Below, piece after piece: positions 25,764 through 32,490 of a stretch of DNA of 64,000 nt. The notes under the pieces are model-generated. The model ran no database searches. It was not told the origin of the DNA and was given only the letters and a program-made list of their open reading frames with translations. The DNA is taken from contig CAKTGF010000003.1 of the NCBI GenBank assembly GCA_934561395.1, positions 248,001 to 312,000 on the forward strand, read 5' to 3'. How positions within the stretch are numbered: position 1 is the first letter of the stretch; each line of letters begins with the position of its first letter. The translations under genes and the position numbers were made by a program. Origin of the DNA: an uncultured Eubacterium sp. (lineage in GTDB: Bacteria > Bacillota > Clostridia > Oscillospirales > Acutalibacteraceae).

Positions 25764-25913
25764 CTAAGAAGAAAGGGATTCGAACAAGGAGGGAGAAAGT
25801 CGCTGTGGCGGCTTTCGGAAGAAAACAGTCCGGTGGACTGTTTTTGCCGACGTGGCAACGAGCAAAGCGAGGCGATAGTGCAAAGCAACGGAAAAATCCC
25901 TTGCTCTGCGCCA
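25764..25913. repeat. tRNA-tail duplication unit downstream of tRNA-Ser
   Basis: The 19-mer AATCCCTTGCTCTGCGCCA, the 3' end of the tRNA (25707-25725), recurs exactly at 25895-25913. In addition, AAGGGATTCGAAC at 25773-25785 is the exact inverted copy of 13 bases of the tRNA T-arm (25702-25714). The interval also holds an AACAGTCC/GGACTGTT hairpin at about 25825-25845. The arrangement resembles an attachment-site duplication, but only 188 bp lie between the repeats and no integrase is present. Confidence 0.8.
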
Positions 25914-25917
25914 TTTT

Positions 25918-25960
25918 AAGCCGAAAATCGCCTGTTTGTGCGGTATTCGGCTTTTTATTT
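25918..25960 (+). terminator. Terminator after the tRNA-tail repeat
   Basis: AAGCCGAA (25918-25925) pairs with TTCGGCTT (25946-25953), followed by TTTATTTTT. The 146 bases from 25961 to the stop of the next gene contain nothing else I can identify apart from a GGTTGACC direct repeat at about 26014-26033. Confidence 0.65.
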
Positions 25961-26107
25961 TTAAAATTTCACACAACAAAAAAATGTAAAATAATGCATT
26001 ATAAAGTACATAAGTGGTTGACCCCCGGTTGACCCTTTTGCTGTATAATTTGTTAATCTGCTAAACAATGAATTTAAAGAAGTTAAATATAATCGTGCTT
26101 ATCTTGC

Positions 26108-26731
26108 TTAAAACAATTGTCCGGGTAATTTGAGTTTTTGTTTTTTGGGAAATGTTGATTCAAATCTTTCAAACTCTTCAGGATTGTTTTCACAAACGAA
26201 GTAGCCCTTTGGATCCTTATAAGTACCTGAAATTCCTGATAAAAATCCCGGAATCAGTTCTTTGATCAAAAAATAATTCGCATCCGGGTCATCTGCATAG
26301 CGAACCCCCATTGTTTTTGCCGGTACAAAACCGGATTTTCCGTAAAAATCAATATTGCCGGTAATTGCAAGGGCCACTGCACCAAGCATTTTTGCCTGCT
26401 CCATAGAATAATCAAGCAGTCGCTTACCGTAGCCATGGCGTTTATATTCAGGAGCGATACTTATAGGTCCAAAGGTCATAATCGGCAAGGCTTGCCCATT
26501 ATCGCACTCTATTTGCGAACGAACATAAATAACCTGGCCTATAAGTTTCCCATTCAGTTCCATAACAAAATCCAACTCGGGAACAAAGGCGGGGTCATTT
26601 CTATAGCAATGCAACACATAATGCTCCTTGCAGCCCGGGCAATACACATTCCAAAATGCCTCACGGGTTAAAATTTCCGTTTTTCTGTAATCATTCTTAT
26701 TTTCAAGGCGAATAGTTATATTTTCACACAT
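26108..26731 (-). CDS. GNAT family N-acetyltransferase (YhbS-like)
   Basis: Cytosolic acetyl-CoA-dependent transferase of 207 residues. ISIAPEYKRHGYGKRLLDYS near 90-109 contains the RxxGxG acetyl-CoA loop, and GAVALAITGNIDFYGKSGF near 115-133 is the usual YhbS-type continuation. N-terminal strand ITIRLENKNDYRKTEILTRE is typical of the fold. Third gene of the TetR-controlled operon, 20 bases after the DUF998 gene. Substrate unknown; a detoxification role is conceivable from context. Confidence 0.88.
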   Translation of the reverse strand: MCENITIRLENKNDYRKTEILTREAFWNVYCPGCKEHYVLHCYRNDPAFVPELDFVMELNGKLIGQVIYVRSQIECDNGQALPIMTFGPISIAPEYKRHGYGKRLLDYSMEQAKMLGAVALAITGNIDFYGKSGFVPAKTMGVRYADDPDANYFLIKELIPGFLSGISGTYKDPKGYFVCENNPEEFERFESTFPKKQKLKLPGQLF

Positions 26732-26751
26732 ATTAAAATCTCCTTTGTAAA

Positions 26752-27384
26752 TTAAGTATTTATTGTCGTCTTAACGCAAAACAAATTAATTCCCAATGCC
26801 GCATTAAACCCTGTGGCCGCAAACACACTGAAACGTTCCACAATGCCAAAATATTCTGCAGGAACTATTTTCATGCCCAGCGCACCCACCAGCATCATGC
26901 TTAGTGCAATTGCGGCACAAATTGCATAGGAAATACAGCTGCGGTCCTTTATGCCTGCAACAATAATTATTGCAAGGGAAACGATTGACAGCAACACCAC
27001 AACAGCAGTTACAGCTATATGCATGGTATCCTGAAACGCTCCTGCATAGCCGCTGTCACTGAGAGGGAACATTCTATACCCCACGGCTGAAACCCATTCC
27101 ATTATTGCAAACAGATAAACGCCCGACCTCAGCAGCTTGCTTTTTTGCCCTTGTATGCCAATGCAAGCCACCGTTGCGCAGACTACCTCGCAAACATTGT
27201 AGAGAGCAGTCAGTTGGTTCCACAGAGCCAGCGACGGTGCATTTGCCGCACTTAAATCGCTGACAGCCTGCGCCATTGAATTGTAGCCCGGATAGGCAGA
27301 CGGAGAAAATACAACAGCTGCTGTGTACGAAAGCAGGCTGAAAATACCCAGCAAGCCCAATTTTTGTGTTAATGTTTTTTTCAT
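26752..27384 (-). CDS. DUF998 family membrane protein
   Basis: 210-residue protein with six predicted membrane helices; FSPSAYPGYNSMAQAVSDLSA near 32-52 is the DUF998 signature region. I use ATG 27384 (MKKTLTQKLG) with AGGAGT seven bases upstream; the track frame extends a further 15 codons into the regulator gene. Four bases separate it from the TetR stop codon, so both are on the transcript controlled by the palindromic operator. Function of the family is unknown. Confidence 0.82.
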   Translation of the reverse strand: MKKTLTQKLGLLGIFSLLSYTAAVVFSPSAYPGYNSMAQAVSDLSAANAPSLALWNQLTALYNVCEVVCATVACIGIQGQKSKLLRSGVYLFAIMEWVSAVGYRMFPLSDSGYAGAFQDTMHIAVTAVVVLLSIVSLAIIIVAGIKDRSCISYAICAAIALSMMLVGALGMKIVPAEYFGIVERFSVFAATGFNAALGINLFCVKTTINT

Positions 27385-27388
27385 ATAC

Positions 27389-27991
27389 TTACTCCTTAAA
27401 TTTTGATATAAATTGTTTAATATAGGCATCCAGCATTAACGGTATGCCTGCCTTATTTTCGGCACCGTCATAAACACTGTAAAGCAAAAACATTGGGCCG
27501 TAAAACTCCAATGCCAGCTGCATTGCCTCATCATCCGATTGTGCAACACTGCGAAAAACAGCCGCCATGTACTCCAACGGGCCTGTTGCAAGGTAATCAT
27601 GATAAAGCTTTGCCATGCTTTTATCACGATACTGCTCCAAGGTCAGCATTTTACGAAAGCATGACGGAAATTCCTCCTTAGTCCAATAATCAAACTGCGC
27701 CATGCTGTATGAATAAATTTTACTCACGGGAGTATTAATATATTCATCGGCAAAACCGTCAGGCTCTTCCTCGGGCATCTCGTATTCCTCGGCTCGCTCA
27801 TAATCCGTTCGGCGCATTTTATCAACAATGCTGTCTAATATTTCCTGCTTGCATGTATAATGCTTATACAATGCCGCCTTGGTAATGTTTAACTGTTTTG
27901 CAATATCACTCATTGAGGTGCCCAGATACCCACGCTGTGAAAACAATTCTAACGCAACCTGCAAAATTCTGTCTTTTGTATTCCCTGCCAT
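27389..27991 (-). CDS. TetR family regulator, autoregulated
   Basis: 200 residues. The N-terminal helix-turn-helix is textbook (ILQVALELFSQRGYLGTSMS followed by QLNITKAALYKHYTCKQEIL, residues about 9-52) with a helical ligand domain after it. ATG 27991 has AAGGAG eight bases upstream. A perfect 16-base inverted repeat sits across its own promoter (28012-28052), strongly suggesting autorepression together with the DUF998 and GNAT genes behind it. The inducer is unknown. Confidence 0.92.
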   Translation of the reverse strand: MAGNTKDRILQVALELFSQRGYLGTSMSDIAKQLNITKAALYKHYTCKQEILDSIVDKMRRTDYERAEEYEMPEEEPDGFADEYINTPVSKIYSYSMAQFDYWTKEEFPSCFRKMLTLEQYRDKSMAKLYHDYLATGPLEYMAAVFRSVAQSDDEAMQLALEFYGPMFLLYSVYDGAENKAGIPLMLDAYIKQFISKFKE

Positions 27992-28011
27992 ATAATCACT
28001 CCTTAAAAAAT

Positions 28012-28059
28012 GTAACCGCTCGGTAACTTTATTATAGTTACCGAGCGGTTACTTGTCAA
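28012..28059 (-). promoter_or_regulatory. TetR operator over a consensus promoter
   Basis: GTAACCGCTCGGTAAC (28012-28027) and its exact inverse GTTACCGAGCGGTTAC (28037-28052), nine bases apart. On the minus strand TTGACA (28059-28054), 17-bp spacer and TATAAT (28036-28031) interleave with the repeats, so a bound dimer pair would cover the -10 and spacer. Confidence 0.9.
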
Positions 28060-28104
28060 TATACATTTTGCATTTTTATTTCAGCTTTTTTAGGTAACTT
28101 GGAA

Positions 28105-29013
28105 TCAGGCTTGCTTAACAGCAAGGCAATAGTTAACATGCTCAAAGGCCGTTATATCTGAAACGGCATTATTAATGATATTATTTTGAATTTCGCTCGG
28201 AGTCAGCAGCTCATAAATCAAAAAACCATGCCTTTCCAAAAGCCTTTCAAGCTCTGCATACGAAAACGCCGTTTTCATTGGCTCGCCCCCTGCCTGAGCC
28301 ATCATAATTGTGTTTTGCACACGCCTTTCAGGTGCCTTAAAAAAGCCCTCATCCGGGTAATCGAACACAATTGTGCTGCCCTGTGCACAAAGAGCGGAAA
28401 GCTCCTCCAGCATTTTATTTATCGCCTCTGCAGTAAGGTAATAGGTAACTCCCAGCCATGAAAAAAATGTCTTTTGGGTTTTATCAAAGCCGTTGGCGCA
28501 AAGTTTTTCAATTAAACTATCCTTTGTAAAGTCAACAGGAACCAGCCTTAAATTATCAGGCACAGTCCAGCCTGCGTTGGCAATTCGGTTTACTTTATCA
28601 TTTTGTGTTAAGGGGTGGTCCACCTCAAACACCTTGCAGGTTGAAATAAATTCCCGCTCCCTGAAAGCAAAGGTATCAAGCCCCGCACCGAGAATAACAT
28701 ATTGGTTCGTTCCCGTAAGCACGGCTGTCTTTAACACTTTTTCAGCATACGCCGAGCGGCACAGTGGCGACGGCGCAATGTGAAAATTCACAAGTCTGCG
28801 TAATATTTTATCAGGCGCTTGCTTTTCAATATCCAAATCGGGCTCAAAAAAGCCGGCGCCGCCGAGTATGTAGCCTTTAACGGAATTGTATTCCTCTTTG
28901 GTCATCAGCTTCTTTGCAAGGTAATCGTTAAATACCGGGTGTTCCTCGTTTTCAGCATGAAACGCACGGCCGAATGCACTCATAAGTGATGTAATACTGC
29001 TTTTGTTTTCCAT
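28105..29013 (-). CDS. Class I SAM methyltransferase, leucine carboxyl methyltransferase (LCM) family
   Basis: 302-residue soluble methyltransferase. TNQYVILGAGLDTFAFRE near 101-118 is the SAM-binding motif of the LCM/TIGR00027 group, with CKVFEVDHPLTQ near 128 and FFSWLGVTYYLTAEAI near 183. Bacterial members probably methylate small molecules or polyketide/peptide products; no substrate is indicated here. ATG with GGAGAGAAA upstream, 17 bases after the preceding membrane-protein stop, so a two-gene operon from the promoter at 29784-29812. Confidence 0.85.
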   Translation of the reverse strand: MENKSSITSLMSAFGRAFHAENEEHPVFNDYLAKKLMTKEEYNSVKGYILGGAGFFEPDLDIEKQAPDKILRRLVNFHIAPSPLCRSAYAEKVLKTAVLTGTNQYVILGAGLDTFAFREREFISTCKVFEVDHPLTQNDKVNRIANAGWTVPDNLRLVPVDFTKDSLIEKLCANGFDKTQKTFFSWLGVTYYLTAEAINKMLEELSALCAQGSTIVFDYPDEGFFKAPERRVQNTIMMAQAGGEPMKTAFSYAELERLLERHGFLIYELLTPSEIQNNIINNAVSDITAFEHVNYCLAVKQA

Positions 29014-29030
29014 ATTTTCTCTCCTGATTC

Positions 29031-29627
29031 TTACTTCTCTGAATTATAGCTTGCGTTATTTTGATTAAGCTCGGCGCCGTAGCGGCAAAGCAGTGAAATT
29101 ATAATAAACATAACGCCTAAAACCACGCTTGATTCGTTATCAAAGCTTGTATCCAAGTCGGATTTTGCGGCATTTAAAAAGCTTGCAATTATCCCCTCGG
29201 CAATGCCGGCAGCTACGGAACAGCCAATGGGCACGGCAATTGTCATAATGCCAAGGCGCAGTAATTCACTTGCACCGTCAAGAGTAAAGGGCGTTCCTGC
29301 TTTCAGTTCATTTATAAAATATTTTTCAGCAAATTTTGAAAGCACAGCCTGGCCAATGCAAATAATCAGCCAACCGAAAAGTGTTGCGGCAATACTTTCA
29401 CTGCTGAGGCCAAAACGGTCAGAAAGCAAGCCGTGCACGGTAACGCCGTATATTTTTATTCCCTGCACCGCCGAACCGCCGATTTTAATTACACCTGTGC
29501 TGTCAAGAACTAAGCTGAGCATACCCACAACGCAACAGCAAGCCCCGATTATGAAAAAAACGAACGCAATTTTACTCAGTATTTTCCCGATTTTGGAAAT
29601 GGTTTGAATAGCCTTCAGTGATTTCAT
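29031..29627 (-). CDS. Four-helix membrane protein, possibly DUF2975-like
   Basis: 198 residues with membrane segments near 17-42, 78-97, 123-148 and 168-185. The layout (KIGKILSKIAFVFFIIGACC at the start, ELKAGTPFTLDGASELLRLG near 105) resembles DUF2975 proteins, which often pair with small regulators, but I am not certain. ATG with AGAGAGGAA upstream. It heads an operon with the LCM methyltransferase and has an unusually long leader of about 150 bases. Confidence 0.6.
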   Translation of the reverse strand: MKSLKAIQTISKIGKILSKIAFVFFIIGACCCVVGMLSLVLDSTGVIKIGGSAVQGIKIYGVTVHGLLSDRFGLSSESIAATLFGWLIICIGQAVLSKFAEKYFINELKAGTPFTLDGASELLRLGIMTIAVPIGCSVAAGIAEGIIASFLNAAKSDLDTSFDNESSVVLGVMFIIISLLCRYGAELNQNNASYNSEK

Positions 29628-29783
29628 AGCGTGTTCCTCTCTGATTATGTATCATTAATTATGTATATGCTACTTATTCTCAAAAAGCCAAGCGCTGCAT
29701 AATCCTCCATTGTAATCAAAAACATAACTTAGCAGTTTACTAAAACTTGTGTTTTGCAACGCTTGTTGCATATTATATAATAC

Positions 29784-29812
29784 AGTATAACAGCATTGCT
29801 TTACATTGTCAA
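29784..29812 (-). promoter_or_regulatory. SigA promoter of the membrane protein/methyltransferase operon
   Basis: TTGACA (29812-29807), 17-bp spacer, TATACT (29789-29784), minus strand. The leader (29777-29628) contains a GCAAC/GTTGC hairpin and a six-codon frame (MQRLAF) preceded by GGAGG at about 29703. Confidence 0.75.
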
Positions 29813-29923
29813 GATTACAGGCTGTTTACTTAAAAAACGACTTCCAAGTTTTACAAACGATTAATTTTATGTTATAGTAATCAACGCAAGTTTGGCTAAA
29901 CGAGGTAAGCATATTATGAAGCA

Positions 29924-29968
29924 TAAAAAAATCCGAAACTGTTGCTAATGATAACAAGTTTCGGATTA
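29924..29968 (-). terminator. Intrinsic terminator of tmRNA
   Basis: AATCCGAAAC pairs with GTTTCGGATT on the minus strand, 9 bases after the tmRNA CCA, followed by a T-run. Confidence 0.85.
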
Positions 29969-29976
29969 TTCTTTGC

Positions 29977-30327
29977 TGGTGGAGATGGCGAGAGTCGAAC
30001 TCGCGTCCGAAATTATCTTGCCAAGGGCTCTACGAGTGTAGTTTGTTATTTAAGATTCCCCTCGCTGAACGAAAGCAAACATTCTTTCAGCTACGGTAGC
30101 CTTTATTACCTGATGAGGGCCAAGGCGCTCCCCCATTCATGTTCGCCACTAAGTCGACGCTCTCAATCAGTCCGTGGCACTACCGAAGGAGAACGGAAGG
30201 GTGCTTACGCAGCCTTCAAAGAAACTGTTTTATTGTCAGTTAATTTTAAGTTGTTACTTTTTAAGTGGTGCAACTCCACTACTCGCTGACCAAGGTTCAA
30301 CAACCCCGTCGAAATCCTTTCATCCCC
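29977..30327 (-). ncRNA. ssrA: Transfer-messenger RNA (tmRNA)
   Basis: 351 bases. The 5' GGGGATG acceptor strand (from 30327) pairs with CATCTCC before ACCA at 29977-29980, and GGACGCGAGTTCGACTCTCG is the tRNA-like T-arm. With SmpB it rescues stalled ribosomes and tags the nascent chain for proteolysis. The tag frame ends at TAA 30207-30205 and reads back as ...TDNKTVSLKAA; the resume codon is uncertain (AAC in AGTAACAAC is likely). smpB lies 680 bases upstream. Confidence 0.95.
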
Positions 30328-30335
30328 ATAATATA

Positions 30336-31010
30336 TTATTGTTTTAAAAAATAACCATAGGTTACTTTATAATATGTTCTTATATAATTGCGTGGCGAAA
30401 CAACTACAAATTCGCCTGTTTGAGCTATGTAATAAGCAGTATCGCCGTCAACCGTGGTCTTTGTTTGAGCAAATCGGCTTTCAACAACCTTATTTGCCTT
30501 TGATAAATACTCTTCGGGCGAGTGGCAATTAACTTCCCTACCGTGCTTTATATAATGTTTATACAGTGCTTTTGCATCATAAAACCTGTGCGGATACCTT
30601 CTATGAAACGATAGGTCTATTTCCTCGGTGGTTTTTGAAAAAATATAAACAAGCACCGAAGTTAACAATGTTGCAATGCCGAATAAACCGACAGTGCCCC
30701 CAACAGCAAACAAAACAATAGAAATAACAGCCAAAGCCAATGCCACGCCGATACCGAGAGGCGATTTTTTCTTAGCCTTAATAACATCTCTGTTATTATA
30801 ACCGTTAGCGTTGAGATTATAGCGCCTTGGCAAATAATATTGCTCGGTATTTAAGTGTGAATTACTTGCAGAAGCATTATTCATGCTCCTTTTTTTATCA
30901 CGGCAAGGCTTGCAGCGCTTTGGCAAATCAAGACCCTTTGATTTATAAAACCTTTCCTCGCCGGGGGTTATTTCAAATTGCCTGCCGCAGTCAATACAAA
31001 CTCTTATCAT
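30336..31010 (-). CDS. Zinc-ribbon membrane protein of unknown function
   Basis: 224 residues. The N-terminus carries a CIDCGRQF...RCKPCR zinc ribbon (residues 5-36), like the small zinc-binding modules found in several uncharacterised families, followed by a linker and two adjacent membrane helices near 87-125, then a soluble C-terminal region rich in aromatic and basic residues. It overlaps smpB by four bases and ends nine bases before the tmRNA gene, so it is wedged between the two ribosome-rescue genes. No function can be assigned. Confidence 0.75.
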   Translation of the reverse strand: MIRVCIDCGRQFEITPGEERFYKSKGLDLPKRCKPCRDKKRSMNNASASNSHLNTEQYYLPRRYNLNANGYNNRDVIKAKKKSPLGIGVALALAVISIVLFAVGGTVGLFGIATLLTSVLVYIFSKTTEEIDLSFHRRYPHRFYDAKALYKHYIKHGREVNCHSPEEYLSKANKVVESRFAQTKTTVDGDTAYYIAQTGEFVVVSPRNYIRTYYKVTYGYFLKQ

Positions 31011-31471
31011 TGCTTGTAATTATCCTTCATAGCCCGTTCAATCATTCTGTTAGAATCCTTTTTAGCCTGGACCGCCCTTTTATCGTAAAGCTTTTTACCT
31101 TTACAAAGCCCGATTTGCAGCTTGGCTCTTCCCTTTTTAATATAAAGCTCCAGCGGAATAACAGACAAGCCCTGCTGTTGCGATTCGCCGAAAAGCTTCA
31201 TAATTTCCTTTTTGTGAAGGAGCAATCTTTTTTTACGCATTGGGTCCCTGTTAAAGCGGTTGCCCATTTCATAGGGAGAAATATGCATTCCAATGGCGTA
31301 CATTTCGCCGTCGTCAACCGAACAAAAAGAGTCCTTAAGATTAACCCTGCCTGCCCTGATTGACTTTATTTCAGTGCCGAAAAGCTCTATTCCTGCCTCG
31401 TAGGTGTCAAGCACGAAATAGTCATGATAGGCTTTTTTATTTCGTGCTATTGTTTGAATTTCATCTGCCAC
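31007..31471 (-). CDS. smpB: SsrA-binding protein SmpB
   Basis: Cytosolic RNA-binding protein of 154 residues that delivers tmRNA to stalled ribosomes. Signature segments: ARNKKAYHDYFVLDTYEAGI near 8-27, GTEIKSIRAGRVNLKDSF near 32-49, RKKRLLLHKKEI near 79-90, and a basic tail (KKDSNRMIERAMK). It lies 22 bases after recR and overlaps the zinc-ribbon membrane protein by four bases. Confidence 0.97.
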   Translation of the reverse strand: MADEIQTIARNKKAYHDYFVLDTYEAGIELFGTEIKSIRAGRVNLKDSFCSVDDGEMYAIGMHISPYEMGNRFNRDPMRKKRLLLHKKEIMKLFGESQQQGLSVIPLELYIKKGRAKLQIGLCKGKKLYDKRAVQAKKDSNRMIERAMKDNYKQ

Positions 31472-31493
31472 AGCCTATCATTCCTTTCTAAAA

Positions 31494-32093
31494 CTAAATC
31501 AGGCTCCTGCCCTCAATTGCACGGCTCAGGGTTACCTCGTCGGCATATTCTAAATCTGCGCCCACAGGCACGCCGTATGCCAACCTGCTGACTGTTATGC
31601 CCATCGGCTTTAACAGCCTTGAAATATACATGGCGGTTGCCTCCCCCTCAACAGTGGGGTTGGTTGCCATAATAACCTCTTCAACAGTGCCGTCCCCTAA
31701 CCTTGCAATAAGCTCCTTAATGCGGATTTGGTCAGGGCCGATGTTATCCATAGGCGATATTGCACCGTGCAAAACATGGTATGTGCCCTTGTATTCGTGG
31801 GTGCGCTCAATTGCGACCACATCCCGTGGGTCCTCTACAACACAAATAACGCTTTTGTCCCTTGTGCTGTCCTTACAAATCGGGCAAAGCTCATCGTCTG
31901 CAAGGTCGCAGCAAATTTTGCATTGCTTAATTTTAGTATGTGCGTCTGTAATTGCCTTAGCAAACTGATTTGCCTCCTCGTCTGACAAACCAAGCACATA
32001 AAACGCCATTCTCTGGGCTGTTTTGTGGCCGATACCCTGCATACGCTCAAATTGGTCTATTAAATTTTGTAGCGGTGCAAGACTATACGCCAT
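31494..32093 (-). CDS. recR: Recombination protein RecR
   Basis: 199-residue DNA-binding protein of the RecFOR gap-repair pathway that helps load RecA. N-terminal helix-hairpin-helix (FERMQGIGHKTAQRMAFYVL near 14-33), a zinc finger CKICCDLADDELCPIC near 57-72, and a Toprim domain with VEDPRDVVAIER near 85 and ATNPTVEGEATAMY near 141. It follows dnaX and ybaB, the standard Firmicutes order. Confidence 0.97.
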   Translation of the reverse strand: MAYSLAPLQNLIDQFERMQGIGHKTAQRMAFYVLGLSDEEANQFAKAITDAHTKIKQCKICCDLADDELCPICKDSTRDKSVICVVEDPRDVVAIERTHEYKGTYHVLHGAISPMDNIGPDQIRIKELIARLGDGTVEEVIMATNPTVEGEATAMYISRLLKPMGITVSRLAYGVPVGADLEYADEVTLSRAIEGRSLI

Positions 32094-32129
32094 AAAACAT
32101 ACCTCTGCTTTCAGTAATTATTGTGATTA

Positions 32130-32477
32130 TTAAAGGCCTGGAATATTTAAGCCGCCGGTAACTCCGTCAAGCTCTCTTTCAGCCTCTTCGTCAATTTGCC
32201 TTGTTGCCTCGTTAAGTGCCGCAACAAGCATATCCTCAAGCATTTCAACATCCTCAGGGTCAACAACCTCAGGGTTAATGCCGATAGCCTTAACCTCGTG
32301 CTTGCCGTTCATGGTTACCTCAACCATTCCACCGCCTGATGATACAACATATTCTTTTTCCTCAAGCTCTGCTTTTTTTGCCTCAATTTGCTCCTGCATT
32401 TTTTGAGCCTGCTTAAGCATTGCCTGCATATTTTGTGGGCCTCCCCCACCGTAACCCTTTGGAAGTCTTGCTTTCAT
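32130..32477 (-). CDS. YbaB/EbfC nucleoid-associated protein
   Basis: 115-residue dimeric DNA-binding protein. MKARLPKGYGGGGPQNMQAM is a glycine-rich leader; QAQKMQEQIEAKKAELEEKE is the N-terminal helix; the core reads VEVTMNGKHEVKAIGINPEV and ends in a Gly-rich tail. ATG with AAAGGAG upstream, 13 bases after dnaX. Role in nucleoid organisation or recombination is inferred from family and position. Confidence 0.95.
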   Translation of the reverse strand: MKARLPKGYGGGGPQNMQAMLKQAQKMQEQIEAKKAELEEKEYVVSSGGGMVEVTMNGKHEVKAIGINPEVVDPEDVEMLEDMLVAALNEATRQIDEEAERELDGVTGGLNIPGL

Positions 32478-32490
32478 AAATATATCTCCT

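Noticed and set aside
25613..26032. Several overlapping frames around tRNA-Ser on both strands
   Set aside because: They read through the tRNA and its duplicated tail; no start signals and no recognised product.
26014..26047. GGTTGACC direct repeat followed by TATAAT, resembling a plus-strand promoter
   Set aside because: Spacings are 9 or 20 bases, neither suitable, and no plus-strand gene follows.
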